Shown here one piece after another: positions 8,990-18,963 of a stretch of 64,000 bases of DNA. Source of the DNA: Azospirillum sp. TSA2s (GTDB taxonomy: Bacteria; Pseudomonadota; Alphaproteobacteria; Azospirillales; Azospirillaceae); NCBI RefSeq assembly GCF_004923315.1, contig NZ_CP039650.1, positions 2,629,501 to 2,693,500 on the forward strand. The letters are read 5' to 3'. The position numbers and the translations under genes are program-made. The notes under the pieces are model-generated. The model searched no databases, was not told where the DNA came from, and saw only the letters and a list, made by a program, of their open reading frames with translations. How positions within the stretch are numbered: position 1 is the stretch's first letter; every line of letters starts with the position of its first letter.

Positions 8990-9337
8990 TCACTCGGCGA
9001 TCACGACGCCCTGCGCCGTCGCTTCGTGGAATTCGCCGAAGAAGGGATAGCGCCCCGGCTTCAGCGGACCGACCATGACCTTGATCTGCTTGCGGCCCCC
9101 GACGATCTTCTCGACCTTCATCTCGCCGCTTTCGAACTCTTCCGACGTGGCGTCCTGATTGTCGACCAGCAGGGTCACCCGCTTGTTGGCCGGAACCTTC
9201 ACCTCCGCCGGTTCGAACTTGTGATCCTTGATGACGATGGTCACCGTGTCGGCAGCCTGCGCCGGGATGGCGTGGACCAGGGCGGCTCCGGACAGGGCGA
9301 TGCCGAAGGCGGCGGAAAGCAGAGAGACACGACGCAT
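8990..9337 (-). CDS. periplasmic cupredoxin-like iron-uptake partner
   Basis: A 115-residue exported protein: signal peptide ending at PAQAA (about residue 28), then a single cupredoxin-like domain. Met and Glu/His positions (ESGEMKVEK, FFGEFHEATAQG) could bind metal, but the classic Cys of blue copper proteins is missing. It resembles the EfeO N-terminal (cupredoxin_1) domain and the FtrB-type proteins that sit next to FTR1 permeases. It is the first gene of the iron pair and is preceded by a Fur-like box. Confidence 0.85.
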   Translation of the reverse strand: MRRVSLLSAAFGIALSGAALVHAIPAQAADTVTIVIKDHKFEPAEVKVPANKRVTLLVDNQDATSEEFESGEMKVEKIVGGRKQIKVMVGPLKPGRYPFFGEFHEATAQGVVIAE

Positions 9338-9374
9338 TCGCGGAAAACCTCAGGGGCTGGTGGGCCATTGCTTC

Positions 9375-9389
9375 TGAAAATCATTCTCA
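9375..9389 (-). promoter_or_regulatory. Fur box upstream of the iron-uptake pair
   Basis: On the minus strand the sequence reads TGAGAATGATTTTCA, a 7-1-7 palindrome with 6 of 7 pairs conserved and the core typical of Fur sites. It lies 38 bases before the cupredoxin start, where repressor binding would block the promoter. Iron repression is therefore predicted. Confidence 0.8.
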
Positions 9390-9496
9390 CTCAAGCCCCC
9401 CGGGGTCAAATGAAAAGGCACCCGCAGGCTCCGCAACGCACCTGCGACGGAATCGCGCACCCCTGCGGCGTAGCGTGCCACCTACCCAGGTTCGCC

Positions 9497-9522
9497 CGTC
9501 TCGACAAGCCCAGGTCGAGACG
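9497..9522 (-). terminator. hairpin downstream of the AHSA1 gene
   Basis: CGTCTCGAC (9497-9505) and GTCGAGACG (9514-9522) form a perfect 9-bp stem with an 8-base loop, starting 18 bases after the stop codon of the minus-strand AHSA1 gene. There is no U-tract, so termination would be weak or factor-assisted. Confidence 0.5.
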
Positions 9523-9540
9523 ACGCGAAGCCTCGGCGTT

Positions 9541-10470
9541 TCAGCGGGATGCGACGAAGCGCTCCAATTTGCCCAGCGTTTGCTGCCCCAGTTTCTCGGC
9601 GCCGAACCCCTTCGCCTCCTGGAACTCGGAAGCTGTGGTGAACACCATGCCCAACGTCACCTTCGTTGCGCCGTCCAGGTCCTCGAACATGGCCCAGGCG
9701 TCGGCATGTTTCGGCCCGTTCTCGCCCCAAAGAAGCGTGTAGCCGATTCTTTCCTCGGGCCGGACCTCTCCATAACGATGGTGGTTCGGAAACACCGTTC
9801 CATCCGGCGCAATCATGTCGAAGACCCATTCGCCGCCCGCGCGCAGATCAATCCGCGTCGTCCGACAGGAGAATCCTTCCGGGCCCCACCATTGCGGGAG
9901 CGTCTCAGGGTTCATCCACGCCCCCCAGACCAGGGACCGGGGTGCCTGTATCACTCGCTCAAGCACCATGGTTCGCTCGGCCACGCCCGAGAGGTTGTCC
10001 AGTCCCGCACCAAAGCCCTGCCGGTATCCGGCCTCCATGTTCTTGGCCATCGAGGAAAGCTGCACCGTAACGACCAGCCGACTGCGTTTGTCCGTCCCTG
10101 AGAAATCCGCCGACACCAGCGCGGCTGATTGTGTCACCTGCCCGGACGAAACCACCTCGTAATTCACGCTGCGTTGCGCAGGCTGCAGGTCCAGCCAGCC
10201 AACCTCGCAACGGATATCGGGCTGCCCCTCCACCTTGCAGAGAGAGACCTCACGTCCTCCCACCCTGGTGTCGGCCTCCAGAAACTCCACGATGATCGAG
10301 GGCGTGGGGGCGGCCCAAACCATCCGGGCGGCCGGGGCTGTCCACGCATGCCACAGCACCGATAACGGCGCGGCCACCTCCCGCTCGAAGGTCAGCGTCG
10401 CAAAGCGATCCTTCCTGTCATCCGGCCTGTCATCCGGCGCCATGCCGGTCGAAACGGGGTCCGATGTCAT
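9541..10470 (-). CDS. SRPBCC/AHSA1 family protein with two tandem domains
   Basis: A 309-residue protein with two successive START-like AHSA1 domains. The first starts near residue 20 (FEREVAAPLSVLWHAWT) and the second near residue 165 (LERVIQAPRSLVWGAWMNPETLPQWWGPEGF). The second carries the typical PQWWGP and VFDMIAPDGT motifs; the first is more divergent. Such proteins bind hydrophobic ligands and often pair with an ArsR regulator, as here. The ATG at 10470 overlaps the regulator stop by four bases, which fixes the start and implies coupled translation. Confidence 0.9.
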   Translation of the reverse strand: MTSDPVSTGMAPDDRPDDRKDRFATLTFEREVAAPLSVLWHAWTAPAARMVWAAPTPSIIVEFLEADTRVGGREVSLCKVEGQPDIRCEVGWLDLQPAQRSVNYEVVSSGQVTQSAALVSADFSGTDKRSRLVVTVQLSSMAKNMEAGYRQGFGAGLDNLSGVAERTMVLERVIQAPRSLVWGAWMNPETLPQWWGPEGFSCRTTRIDLRAGGEWVFDMIAPDGTVFPNHHRYGEVRPEERIGYTLLWGENGPKHADAWAMFEDLDGATKVTLGMVFTTASEFQEAKGFGAEKLGQQTLGKLERFVASR

Positions 10471-10808
10471 TCTTTGCGCTCCTTCATGACGTTCATCACA
10501 AATGCATCCAGTCGGCTGAGACGGGCCTCCCAAATCGCCCGGTGTTCATCCAGCCATGTCCGCACCGGCTCCATGGCCTCCGGCACCATTGCGCAGGTCC
10601 GTGTTCGCCCTTCCTTAGAGGTTGAGATCAACCCAGCTTCCTCGAGCACGGAAAGGTGCCGCATCACCGTGGGCAGACGCAGTCCAGTGGGACCGGCCAA
10701 GTCCGTTACACGCGCGGGTTCTCTGGCGAGCCGGATCAGGATTGACCGTCGGGTCGGATCAGCAAGCGCGTGGAAGAGCAGCGAGAGATCGGGATTATGC
10801 TTAGCCAT
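10467..10808 (-). CDS. ArsR/SmtB-family transcriptional regulator
   Basis: A 113-residue winged-helix protein. It opens with LFHALADPTRRSILIRLA, the hallmark of the ArsR group paired with AHSA1 proteins. The recognition region is LRLPTVMRHLSVLEEAGLI. No metal-binding CxC motif is present, so it may sense another signal. The start at 10808 is the family-typical MAKHNPDLS; upstream codons are unconserved in type. It is first in a two-gene unit with the AHSA1 protein and probably autoregulates. Confidence 0.9.
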   Translation of the reverse strand: MAKHNPDLSLLFHALADPTRRSILIRLAREPARVTDLAGPTGLRLPTVMRHLSVLEEAGLISTSKEGRTRTCAMVPEAMEPVRTWLDEHRAIWEARLSRLDAFVMNVMKERKE

Positions 10809-11152
10809 GTCGCTAAGTATCAGCGCGACATTGCACTTGCAAGCAAACACTTCGTCGATTGGCTAAGTTTTTCACAACCAAGCAGCGCTCCCTGGAGCGG
10901 TGGCTTCCGTTGCGGCGCGGATCAGGGGCTTTCGTCCCGCCGTGCCCACGCGCCGTGACGTGGTCACTGTGTTCAAGGACCGGCGGATTTACGGAATCTG
11001 GACTGCGCTGTTGGTCTCGCCCCGCCCGATGGCGGCACTCGGCTTCGGAGGCTCTGGAGCGAGCAACAGTTCAACCACTACCCAAAGGGCGTCGGAGACG
11101 TGATGTGCAGCCATCCGCCTCCCAATAGCTCAAACCCTGTTTTGTCAGGCGC
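10809..11152. other. intergenic stretch, nothing recognised
   Basis: About 340 bases between the ArsR promoter side and the end of the GFA gene. Reading frames here are short, Arg/Trp-rich and unlike any family. The DNA just before the ArsR gene is relatively AT-rich (around 10810-10880) and probably holds its promoter. Confidence 0.5.
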
Positions 11153-11575
11153 TCAAGCTTCCGACGAGCCGGGAAACTGCTCCAGCCCGTCGGTGATCTC
11201 ATAGTAGTCGGCCTTGTCGGCCACATAGCCATGGCGGAGCGTCGTCAGCCCGGTCGGCTGGTCCAGGCTGCCCGCAGCGATCTCGATCTCGGTCTTGCCG
11301 TCGCCCTTCCAGAACAGGGACGAGCCACAGCGCCCGCAAAATCCCCGCTCCGCAATGTCGGAGGAGCGGTACCAGGACAGCGTTTCATCGGCGTCGAAGG
11401 TGACGGTATCGCGCGGAACCGTGACATAGGCGCCGATGTGGCCGTGGAAGCGGAGGCACTGGCCGCAATGGCAGGTCACGACCCCATCCGGCCGTTCCGC
11501 CAGCAGAAAGCGCACGCCGCCGCACAGGCAACCGCCGGCCAGCGCCCGCTCCCGCCCCGTCACGCCTTCGCTCAT
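11153..11575 (-). CDS. GFA-family (Mss4-like) protein, copy 2
   Basis: A 140-residue member of the glutathione-dependent formaldehyde-activating enzyme/centromere V family (PF04828). Zinc ligands appear in order: GGCLCGGVRF, CHCGQCLRFHG and GFCGRCGSSLFW. The fold carries two zinc sites; most members have no proven activity. Its ATG overlaps the stop of the preceding GFA gene by four bases, so it is the third gene of the DUF1127-GFA-GFA cluster. It and its neighbour are clearly paralogous, probably a tandem duplication. Confidence 0.9.
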   Translation of the reverse strand: MSEGVTGRERALAGGCLCGGVRFLLAERPDGVVTCHCGQCLRFHGHIGAYVTVPRDTVTFDADETLSWYRSSDIAERGFCGRCGSSLFWKGDGKTEIEIAAGSLDQPTGLTTLRHGYVADKADYYEITDGLEQFPGSSEA

Positions 11576-12021
11576 TCCACCACCTCTCCCGTGCTGGTCC
11601 GGCGTTCGACACCATCGTCGCCGATGTCGTAATAGGCGCCTTTGTGGTCGACGAAGATATGGCGATCCACCCGCAGCCCGGACGGATCGTCCAGGCTGCC
11701 GGCGGTCACCGTGATGCGGCGCTCCGCACCGGCCTGTTCCAACGCCTCCCAGAACAGCCCGGCACCGCAACGCGCGCAGAAGCCGCGCCGGGCGCGCTCG
11801 GAGGAGGCGTACCACGTCAGAGTCGAGTCGGTGAGCAGACGCAACGCCGCACGGGGCAGGCCGGTGTAGGCGCCGACATGGCTATGCTGGCGCCTGCACT
11901 GGGAACAATGGCAGAAGGAGATCGGCTCCGGTCGGGTGTCGATGGCATAGCGCACGCCGCCGCACAGACAACCGCCGGTCCAGACCCGCTCCCCCTCCCC
12001 GCTTGCCTTCAGGTCGTCCAT
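11572..12021 (-). CDS. GFA-family (Mss4-like) protein, copy 1
   Basis: A 149-residue GFA-family protein with the cysteine sets GGCLCGGVRYA, CHCSQCRRQHS and GFCARCGAGLFW and a C-terminal VDHKGAYYDIGDDG segment matching the neighbouring copy (ADKADYYEITDG). Its start lies three bases after the DUF1127 stop, and it overlaps the next GFA gene, so the three genes should be one transcript. Glutathione or thiol-adduct chemistry is the family assumption; the real substrate is unknown. Confidence 0.9.
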   Translation of the reverse strand: MDDLKASGEGERVWTGGCLCGGVRYAIDTRPEPISFCHCSQCRRQHSHVGAYTGLPRAALRLLTDSTLTWYASSERARRGFCARCGAGLFWEALEQAGAERRITVTAGSLDDPSGLRVDRHIFVDHKGAYYDIGDDGVERRTSTGEVVE

Positions 12022-12024
12022 CGC

Positions 12025-12264
12025 TCAGCCCCGCCAGAACGGCTTTTCAGCCTCATAGTCCGCATCGGCGCGGGAAATGCCGATGTCCGACAGCAGATGG
12101 TCGGGCAGAGCCTCCAGCGCGCGGCGCTGCCGGCGGCGCTCGTTCCAGGTGGCAAGGCGGTCGAACAGCGCCACCACGTGCCCGCCCAGCCCCACGCCGG
12201 CCGGGGCCGGCTTGCGGACGAACAGTTCTGCGCCGGACATCGGTGAATGCGTTCCCTTTGCCAT
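12025..12264 (-). CDS. DUF1127 domain small protein
   Basis: A 79-residue protein. The C-terminal 45 residues form the Arg-rich DUF1127 motif (WNERRRQRRALEALPDHLLSDIGISRADADYEAEKPFWRG). In other alphaproteobacteria such proteins bind RNA and affect phosphate and carbon metabolism. The ATG at 12264 follows GGAAGGAACC. A 17-base perfect palindrome lies 127 bases upstream, between this gene and the divergent LysR gene, a common DUF1127-LysR layout. Confidence 0.85.
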   Translation of the reverse strand: MAKGTHSPMSGAELFVRKPAPAGVGLGGHVVALFDRLATWNERRRQRRALEALPDHLLSDIGISRADADYEAEKPFWRG

Positions 12265-12390
12265 GATCCGGTTCCTTCCGGTGAATGGGGAGCGGGGCCT
12301 CGGCCTCGCCGCTCCGTTGGTCAGATCGCTTGTGAAACTGAGGATGGTACAGAGACCCCTTGCCGACAAACGACGCTTTCTCATAGAATC

Positions 12391-12407
12391 GATTAGCTAA
12401 GCTAATC
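12391..12407. promoter_or_regulatory. LysR-type operator palindrome
   Basis: GATTAGCTAAGCTAATC is an 8-1-8 perfect palindrome in the divergent promoter region of the DUF1127 cluster and the LysR gene. It contains two CTAAT/ATTAG half sites, the element recognised by GcvA/AmpR-type LysR proteins, and fits the T-N11-A rule. It most likely binds the LysR protein encoded 30 bases away. Confidence 0.75.
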
Positions 12408-12436
12408 CGAATCCAGCCGCTGGTCCCTCCCCCGCC

Positions 12437-13324
12437 ATGTCCCGCCGCCTGCCCCCGCTGAACGCGCTGCGCGCATTCGAAGCCGCCGCACGCCATCTTT
12501 CCTTCACAAAAGCCGCCGACGAGCTGCATGTGACGCAGGCCGCCGTCAGCCACCAGATCAAGGCGCTGGAGGAGTGGCTCGGATTACCGCTGTTTCGCCG
12601 AATGAACCGGGCGCTGGCGCTGACCGAGGCCGGGCAGAGCTACCTGCCGCCGGTACGCGAGGCGATGGACACGCTGTCCCAGGCGACCGACCGCCTGATC
12701 CGCGCCGACAGCAGCGGCACGCTGACCATTTCCACCATGCCCAGCTTCGCGTCGAAATGGCTGGTGCCGAGGCTGGTGCGTTTCCAGAAGCGCCATCCGG
12801 AAATGGATGTGCGGGTCCACAGCACCTCACAGGTGGTGGACTTCGCCCGCCACGACGTCGATCTGGCGATCCGATTCGGCAATGGCCTGTGGCCGGATTT
12901 GCGGGTCGAACGGCTGCTGACCGAGGACATCTTCCCGGTCGGTCACCCATCGCTGCTGGCCGGCGACCGGCCGCTGGTCAATCCGGAGGATCTGCGGCAC
13001 CACACGCTGCTGCACGACGACTACAACATCTCCTGGGCGGTGTGGTGCCGGGCGGCGGGGATCGAGGGGGTGGATACCGACCGCGGCCTGCGATTCGACG
13101 ACTCGTCCTTCACCCTGCAGGCAGCGATCAACGGCCACGGCATCGCGCTGGCCCGCGGCGTGCTGGTGGCCGACGACATCGCGGCCGGCCGGCTGGTCCG
13201 CCTGTTCGAAGTGCGGCTGCCGGGGAGCCTCGCCTACTATGTCGTGGCGCCGCAGCATTACTTTTCCCGGCCCAAGGTGAAGGCCTTCCACGACTGGTTG
13301 TTCGAAGAGGCGGAAGCGGTCTGA
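12437..13324 (+). CDS. GcvA-like LysR-family transcriptional regulator
   Basis: A 295-residue regulator. It opens with RRLPPLNALRAFEAAARHLSF, typical of the GcvA/AmpR branch, with a winged helix-turn-helix over residues 20-42 (FTKAADELHVTQAAVSHQI) and a C-terminal effector domain. Divergent from the DUF1127-GFA-GFA genes with a matching palindrome between them, so these are the likely targets. The gcv operon in this window is far away and has its own riboswitch, so the GcvA label refers to homology only. Confidence 0.9.
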   Translation: MSRRLPPLNALRAFEAAARHLSFTKAADELHVTQAAVSHQIKALEEWLGLPLFRRMNRALALTEAGQSYLPPVREAMDTLSQATDRLIRADSSGTLTISTMPSFASKWLVPRLVRFQKRHPEMDVRVHSTSQVVDFARHDVDLAIRFGNGLWPDLRVERLLTEDIFPVGHPSLLAGDRPLVNPEDLRHHTLLHDDYNISWAVWCRAAGIEGVDTDRGLRFDDSSFTLQAAINGHGIALARGVLVADDIAAGRLVRLFEVRLPGSLAYYVVAPQHYFSRPKVKAFHDWLFEEAEAV

Positions 13325-13381
13325 AAAGCGCCGTATTGAGCGGCTTGCGGGCTTAACGGACCGCTCCTATAGTCCGCGCCC

Positions 13382-14356
13382 ATGAGCGCGAACCCGTCCC
13401 CCGACACGGTCTTCCCGCACCGCCATCTCCTCGGAATCGAGGGGCTGCGGGCCGGCGAGATCACCCAGATCCTCGACCTTGCCGATGGCTATGTCGAGCA
13501 GAACCGCCGCCCCGTGAAGAAGTCCAACCTGTTGGACGGCCGCACGCAGGTGAACCTGTTCTTCGAGAACTCCACCCGCACCCGCACCAGCTTCGAGCTG
13601 GCCGGAAAGCGGCTGGGGGCCGACGTCATCAACATGTCGACCGACAGCAGCTCGGTTAAGAAGGGCGAGACCCTGATCGACACGGCGATGACGCTGAACG
13701 CCATGCACCTGGATGCGCTGGTGGTGCGCCACGCCGATTCGGGCGCGGTGAAGCTGCTGGCCGACAAGGTCAACTGCTCCGTCATCAATGCCGGCGACGG
13801 CCATCACGAACACCCGACCCAGGCCCTGCTCGACGCGCTGGCGATCCGCCGCCGTCTCGGCCGGCTGGATGGGCTGATCGTGGCGATCTGCGGCGACATC
13901 CTGCACAGCCGCGTCGCGCGCTCCAACATCCACCTGCTGAACGCCATGGGCGCCCGGGTGCGCTGCGTGGCACCGCCGACCCTGCTGCCGTCGCAGATCG
14001 AACGGCTGGGCGTCGAGGTCCATCATTCGATGAAGACCGGCCTGCGCGACGCCGACGTTGTGATGATGCTGCGCCTGCAGACCGAGCGGATGAGCGGCCA
14101 GTATGTCCCCTCGACCCGCGAATACTTCTATTTCTACGGCCTCGATTACGAGAAGCTGGAGGTGGCGAAGCCCGACGCGGTCATCATGCATCCGGGGCCG
14201 ATGAACCGCGGCGTCGAGATCGACTCGGAAGTCGCCGACGACCTCAAGCGCTCGATGATCCTCGATCAGGTGGAGCTGGGCGTGGCCGTGCGCATGGCCG
14301 TGCTCGACCTGCTGACCCGTGAACGCCGCCAGTCCGACCTTGCGGGAGCCGTCTGA
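13382..14356 (+). CDS. pyrB: aspartate carbamoyltransferase catalytic subunit
   Basis: A 324-residue ATCase catalytic chain, which joins carbamoyl phosphate and aspartate in step two of pyrimidine synthesis. The carbamoyl-phosphate motif STRTRTSF is at 64-71; DGHHEHPTQALLDAL and HPGPMNRGVEI are also present. Length matches the class of about 320-340 residues that works with a PyrC-like partner instead of PyrI. The stop overlaps the next start by one base (TGATG), indicating coupled expression with the dihydroorotase homologue. Confidence 0.97.
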   Translation: MSANPSPDTVFPHRHLLGIEGLRAGEITQILDLADGYVEQNRRPVKKSNLLDGRTQVNLFFENSTRTRTSFELAGKRLGADVINMSTDSSSVKKGETLIDTAMTLNAMHLDALVVRHADSGAVKLLADKVNCSVINAGDGHHEHPTQALLDALAIRRRLGRLDGLIVAICGDILHSRVARSNIHLLNAMGARVRCVAPPTLLPSQIERLGVEVHHSMKTGLRDADVVMMLRLQTERMSGQYVPSTREYFYFYGLDYEKLEVAKPDAVIMHPGPMNRGVEIDSEVADDLKRSMILDQVELGVAVRMAVLDLLTRERRQSDLAGAV

Positions 14357-15651
14357 TGAGCAGCCGTATCGTCTACCGCAACGCCCGCCTGCTCGACCCG
14401 GCGACGGGCCTGGACCAGCGCGGCGACCTGCTGATCGACGGCGAGACCATCGCCGATTTCGGTCCCGGCCTGTTCAACGACTCCACGCCCGAGGGTGCGG
14501 AGGTCATCGACCTCGCCGGCCAGTGCCTCGCCCCCGGTCTCGTCGACATGCGGGTGCTGATCGGCGAACCGGGCGAGGAAGAGAAGGACACGATCAAGAG
14601 CGCGTCCCGCGCCGCGGCGGCCGGCGGCATCACCGCCATGGCGCTGCTGCCCAACACCGACCCGGTGCTGGACGAGGTCGCCGGGCTGGAGTTCATCGCG
14701 CGCCGCGCCCGCGAGGTGAAGCTGGTCAAGGTCTTCGCCTACGGCTCCGCCACCCGCGGCACCGAAGGCAACGAGATCACCGAGATGGGCCTGCTGGGTC
14801 AGGCCGGCGCGGTCGCCTTCACCGACGGCACCAAGGCGATCACCAGCGCCAAGACGATGCGACGCGCGCTCAGCTACGCCAAGACCTTCGGCAAGCTCAT
14901 TGTGCAGCATCCGGAAGAGCCGTCGCTGGCGTCGGGCGGCATGATGAACTCCGGCGAGATCGCCACCCGCCTCGGCCTCGTCGGCATCCCGCGCGAAGCC
15001 GAGATCATCATGATCGAGCGCGACCTGCGGCTGGCCGAATTGACCGGCGGGCGCCTGCATTTCGCCCACATCAGCACCGGTGAATCGGTCGACCTGATCC
15101 GCCGCGCCAAGGCGCGCGGGCAGAAGGTGACCTGCGACACCGCTCCACATTACTTCGCCCTGACCGAAACCGACGTCGGCGACTACCGCACCTATGCCAA
15201 GGTCTCCCCGCCGCTGCGCGGCGAAATGGACCGGCGCGCCATCGTCGAGGGCTTGGCCGACGGCACCATCGACGCCATCGCCTCAGACCATGTGCCGCAG
15301 GACCAGGACCAGAAGCGCCTGCCCTTCGCCCAGGCCGCCCCCGGCGTGATCGGGCTGGAGACGCTGTTCCCGCTGACGCTGGAACTGGTGCACAAGGGCA
15401 AGATGCCGCTTCTGAAGGCTCTCGCCTGCGTCACCGCCAACCCGGCGGCGATCCTCGACTTGGCCGTGGGCCGCATCGTCAAGGGCGGGCCGGCCGATCT
15501 GGTCGTCTTCGATCCTGACGTGCCGTGGCAGATCGACGTCACCCGCTTCAAGTCGAAGTCGAAGAACTCTCCCTTCGAGAATCGCCCGGTCCAGGGCCGG
15601 CCGCTGCGCACCATCGTCGACGGCCGCACCGTCTGGCAGGCGGAGGACTGA
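14356..15651 (+). CDS. dihydroorotase homologue lacking the HxH metal motif (PyrC'-like)
   Basis: A 431-residue protein of the type I dihydroorotase family. Where active enzymes have VDxHxHxREPG it reads VDMRVLIGEPG, so the two metal-binding His (positions 66 and 68) are Arg and Leu. Later motifs are altered too: SDHVPQ for SDHAPH. The fold and PNTDPVLDE segment are retained. Inactive PyrC' proteins in Pseudomonas serve as structural partners of PyrB in a dodecameric ATCase, and the one-base overlap with pyrB fits that. A catalytic dihydroorotase should be encoded elsewhere in the genome. Confidence 0.85.
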   Translation: MSSRIVYRNARLLDPATGLDQRGDLLIDGETIADFGPGLFNDSTPEGAEVIDLAGQCLAPGLVDMRVLIGEPGEEEKDTIKSASRAAAAGGITAMALLPNTDPVLDEVAGLEFIARRAREVKLVKVFAYGSATRGTEGNEITEMGLLGQAGAVAFTDGTKAITSAKTMRRALSYAKTFGKLIVQHPEEPSLASGGMMNSGEIATRLGLVGIPREAEIIMIERDLRLAELTGGRLHFAHISTGESVDLIRRAKARGQKVTCDTAPHYFALTETDVGDYRTYAKVSPPLRGEMDRRAIVEGLADGTIDAIASDHVPQDQDQKRLPFAQAAPGVIGLETLFPLTLELVHKGKMPLLKALACVTANPAAILDLAVGRIVKGGPADLVVFDPDVPWQIDVTRFKSKSKNSPFENRPVQGRPLRTIVDGRTVWQAED

Positions 15652-15655
15652 TCCG

Positions 15656-16255
15656 GTGCCGATCCTCCTGTTCGCCGCCCTGCTGGGCTACCTGCTGGGC
15701 TCGATCCCCTTCGGGCTGGTGTTGACCCGGATGGCCGGTCTGGGCGACATCCGCCAGATCGGCTCCGGCAACATCGGCGCCACCAACGTGCTGCGCACCG
15801 GCAACAAGCCGTTGGCGCTCGCCACCCTGCTGCTCGACAGCGGCAAGGGCGCCATCGCCGCGTTGCTGGCGCAGTGGCTGGCCGGACCGGAAGCGGCGGT
15901 GCTGGCCGCCGGCGGCGCCATGCTGGGCCACAGCTTCCCGGTGTGGCTGGGCTTCAAGGGCGGCAAGGGCGTCGCCACGGCGATCGGCGTTCTGCTTGCT
16001 GTGTCTTGGCCTGTTGGGCTGCTGGCCTGTCTGACCTGGCTGGTGATGGCGGCGCTGTTCCGCATCTCGTCGCTGTCGGCGCTCACGGCGCTGGGCATCA
16101 GCCCGCTGACCGGCTGGTACTTTGGTGGGCCGTTGGTCGGCGGCCTCTGCCTGTTCATCGCGGCACTGGTCTTCATCCGCCACGAGGCAAACATCCGGCG
16201 CCTGCTGAAAGGCGAGGAGCCGAAGATCGGCGCAGGCAAGAAGAAGGCTGCCTGA
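15656..16255 (+). CDS. plsY: glycerol-3-phosphate acyltransferase PlsY
   Basis: A 199-residue inner-membrane enzyme that transfers an acyl group from acyl-phosphate to glycerol-3-phosphate, the first step of phospholipid synthesis. Its motifs are present: LGSIPFGLV, GSGNIGATNVLR and GHSFPVWLGFKGGKGVAT. About five membrane helices. It begins with GTG five bases after the preceding stop. The pyrB-pyrC-plsY order is common in alphaproteobacteria, where dprA and topA usually follow; here the next gene is acetoacetyl-CoA synthetase. Confidence 0.95.
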   Translation: MPILLFAALLGYLLGSIPFGLVLTRMAGLGDIRQIGSGNIGATNVLRTGNKPLALATLLLDSGKGAIAALLAQWLAGPEAAVLAAGGAMLGHSFPVWLGFKGGKGVATAIGVLLAVSWPVGLLACLTWLVMAALFRISSLSALTALGISPLTGWYFGGPLVGGLCLFIAALVFIRHEANIRRLLKGEEPKIGAGKKKAA

Positions 16256-16287
16256 GCGGGCAGATCGAAGAGGCGGGTCGAACGGGC

Positions 16288-16316
16288 GGCGGGGAGGCAA
16301 CTCCCCGCCCTTTTCG
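16288..16316 (+). terminator. intrinsic terminator after plsY
   Basis: GGCGGGGAG (16288-16296), a GCAA loop and CTCCCCGCC (16301-16309) form a perfect stem followed by CTTTTCGTTT. It ends the pyrB-plsY unit. Confidence 0.85.
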
Positions 16317-16499
16317 TTTGCAGTCCTCTGATTTTGTTGGAGTTCCCTCGTCCTCACTATCCGATTTCGCCCACCCGGACGCAGACAACCGGTGCGGCCA
16401 TGCGCTATGCTGCACGGCAATCCGGGGCACGAACAAGCAACCCGGCAGGTGAGCCGGCGGCTGGCGCCGGCGGACAACGAGACGCTGAGGGAACCGATA

Positions 16500-18452
<1,953 letters not shown>

Positions 18453-18453
18453 G

Positions 18454-18912
18454 GTGGCGTCGCCGCTGTTCCTCGACCTCGACGGCGTGCTTGCCGATTT
18501 CGACCGTGGCGTCGTCGCGGTCACCGGCAAGCGGCCGGAACAGCTGCCGATGAAGGAGATGTGGCGGGCCTTGTCCCGCCACGCCGACTTTTTCGGCACG
18601 CTGGACTTCATGCATGACGCGCAGGAGCTTTGGGCTTTCTGCGCGCCGCACCGGCCGACCATCCTGACCGGCCTGCCGCTCGGCAGTTGGGCGCCGGAGC
18701 AGAAGAAGCGCTGGGTTGCCCGCATGCTGGGGGCCGAGGTGCCGGTCATCACCTGCATGGCCCGCGACAAGGCCCGCTACGCCAGTCCCGGCGCCATCCT
18801 GGTCGACGACCGCGAGAAGGCCCGCGACCCGTGGGAGGCGGCCGGTGGCCGTTTCATCCTCCACCGCAATGCGGCGGACAGCATCGCCGAACTGGCGAGG
18901 CTGGGATTCTGA
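18454..18912 (+). CDS. HAD-superfamily protein, 5'(3')-deoxyribonucleotidase-like
   Basis: A 152-residue HAD-fold protein. The nucleophile motif is FLDLDGVLADFD (D8, D10), the second motif ILTGLP and the acidic metal motif ILVDDREKARD. Spacing and length resemble the NT5C-type deoxyribonucleotidases. It starts with GTG two bases after the preceding stop, so it is probably co-transcribed with acetoacetyl-CoA synthetase. Substrate is inferred only from family resemblance. Confidence 0.82.
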   Translation: MASPLFLDLDGVLADFDRGVVAVTGKRPEQLPMKEMWRALSRHADFFGTLDFMHDAQELWAFCAPHRPTILTGLPLGSWAPEQKKRWVARMLGAEVPVITCMARDKARYASPGAILVDDREKARDPWEAAGGRFILHRNAADSIAELARLGF

Positions 18913-18922
18913 ACATGACTAA

Positions 18923-18946
18923 GGGGCGGCACTTGCGCGCCGCCCC
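18923..18946. terminator. hairpin between convergent genes
   Basis: GGGGCGGC (18923-18930) and GCCGCCCC (18939-18946) form a perfect 8-bp GC stem between the HAD gene and convergent terC. Short A and T runs flank it, so it may serve both directions. Confidence 0.75.
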
Positions 18947-18963
18947 CATTTCAACAAACCCGT

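Noticed and set aside
10859..11128. Plus-strand frame of 89 residues
   Set aside because: Arg/Trp/Ser-rich with no motif, no family character and no good ribosome site. Kept as unexplained intergenic DNA.
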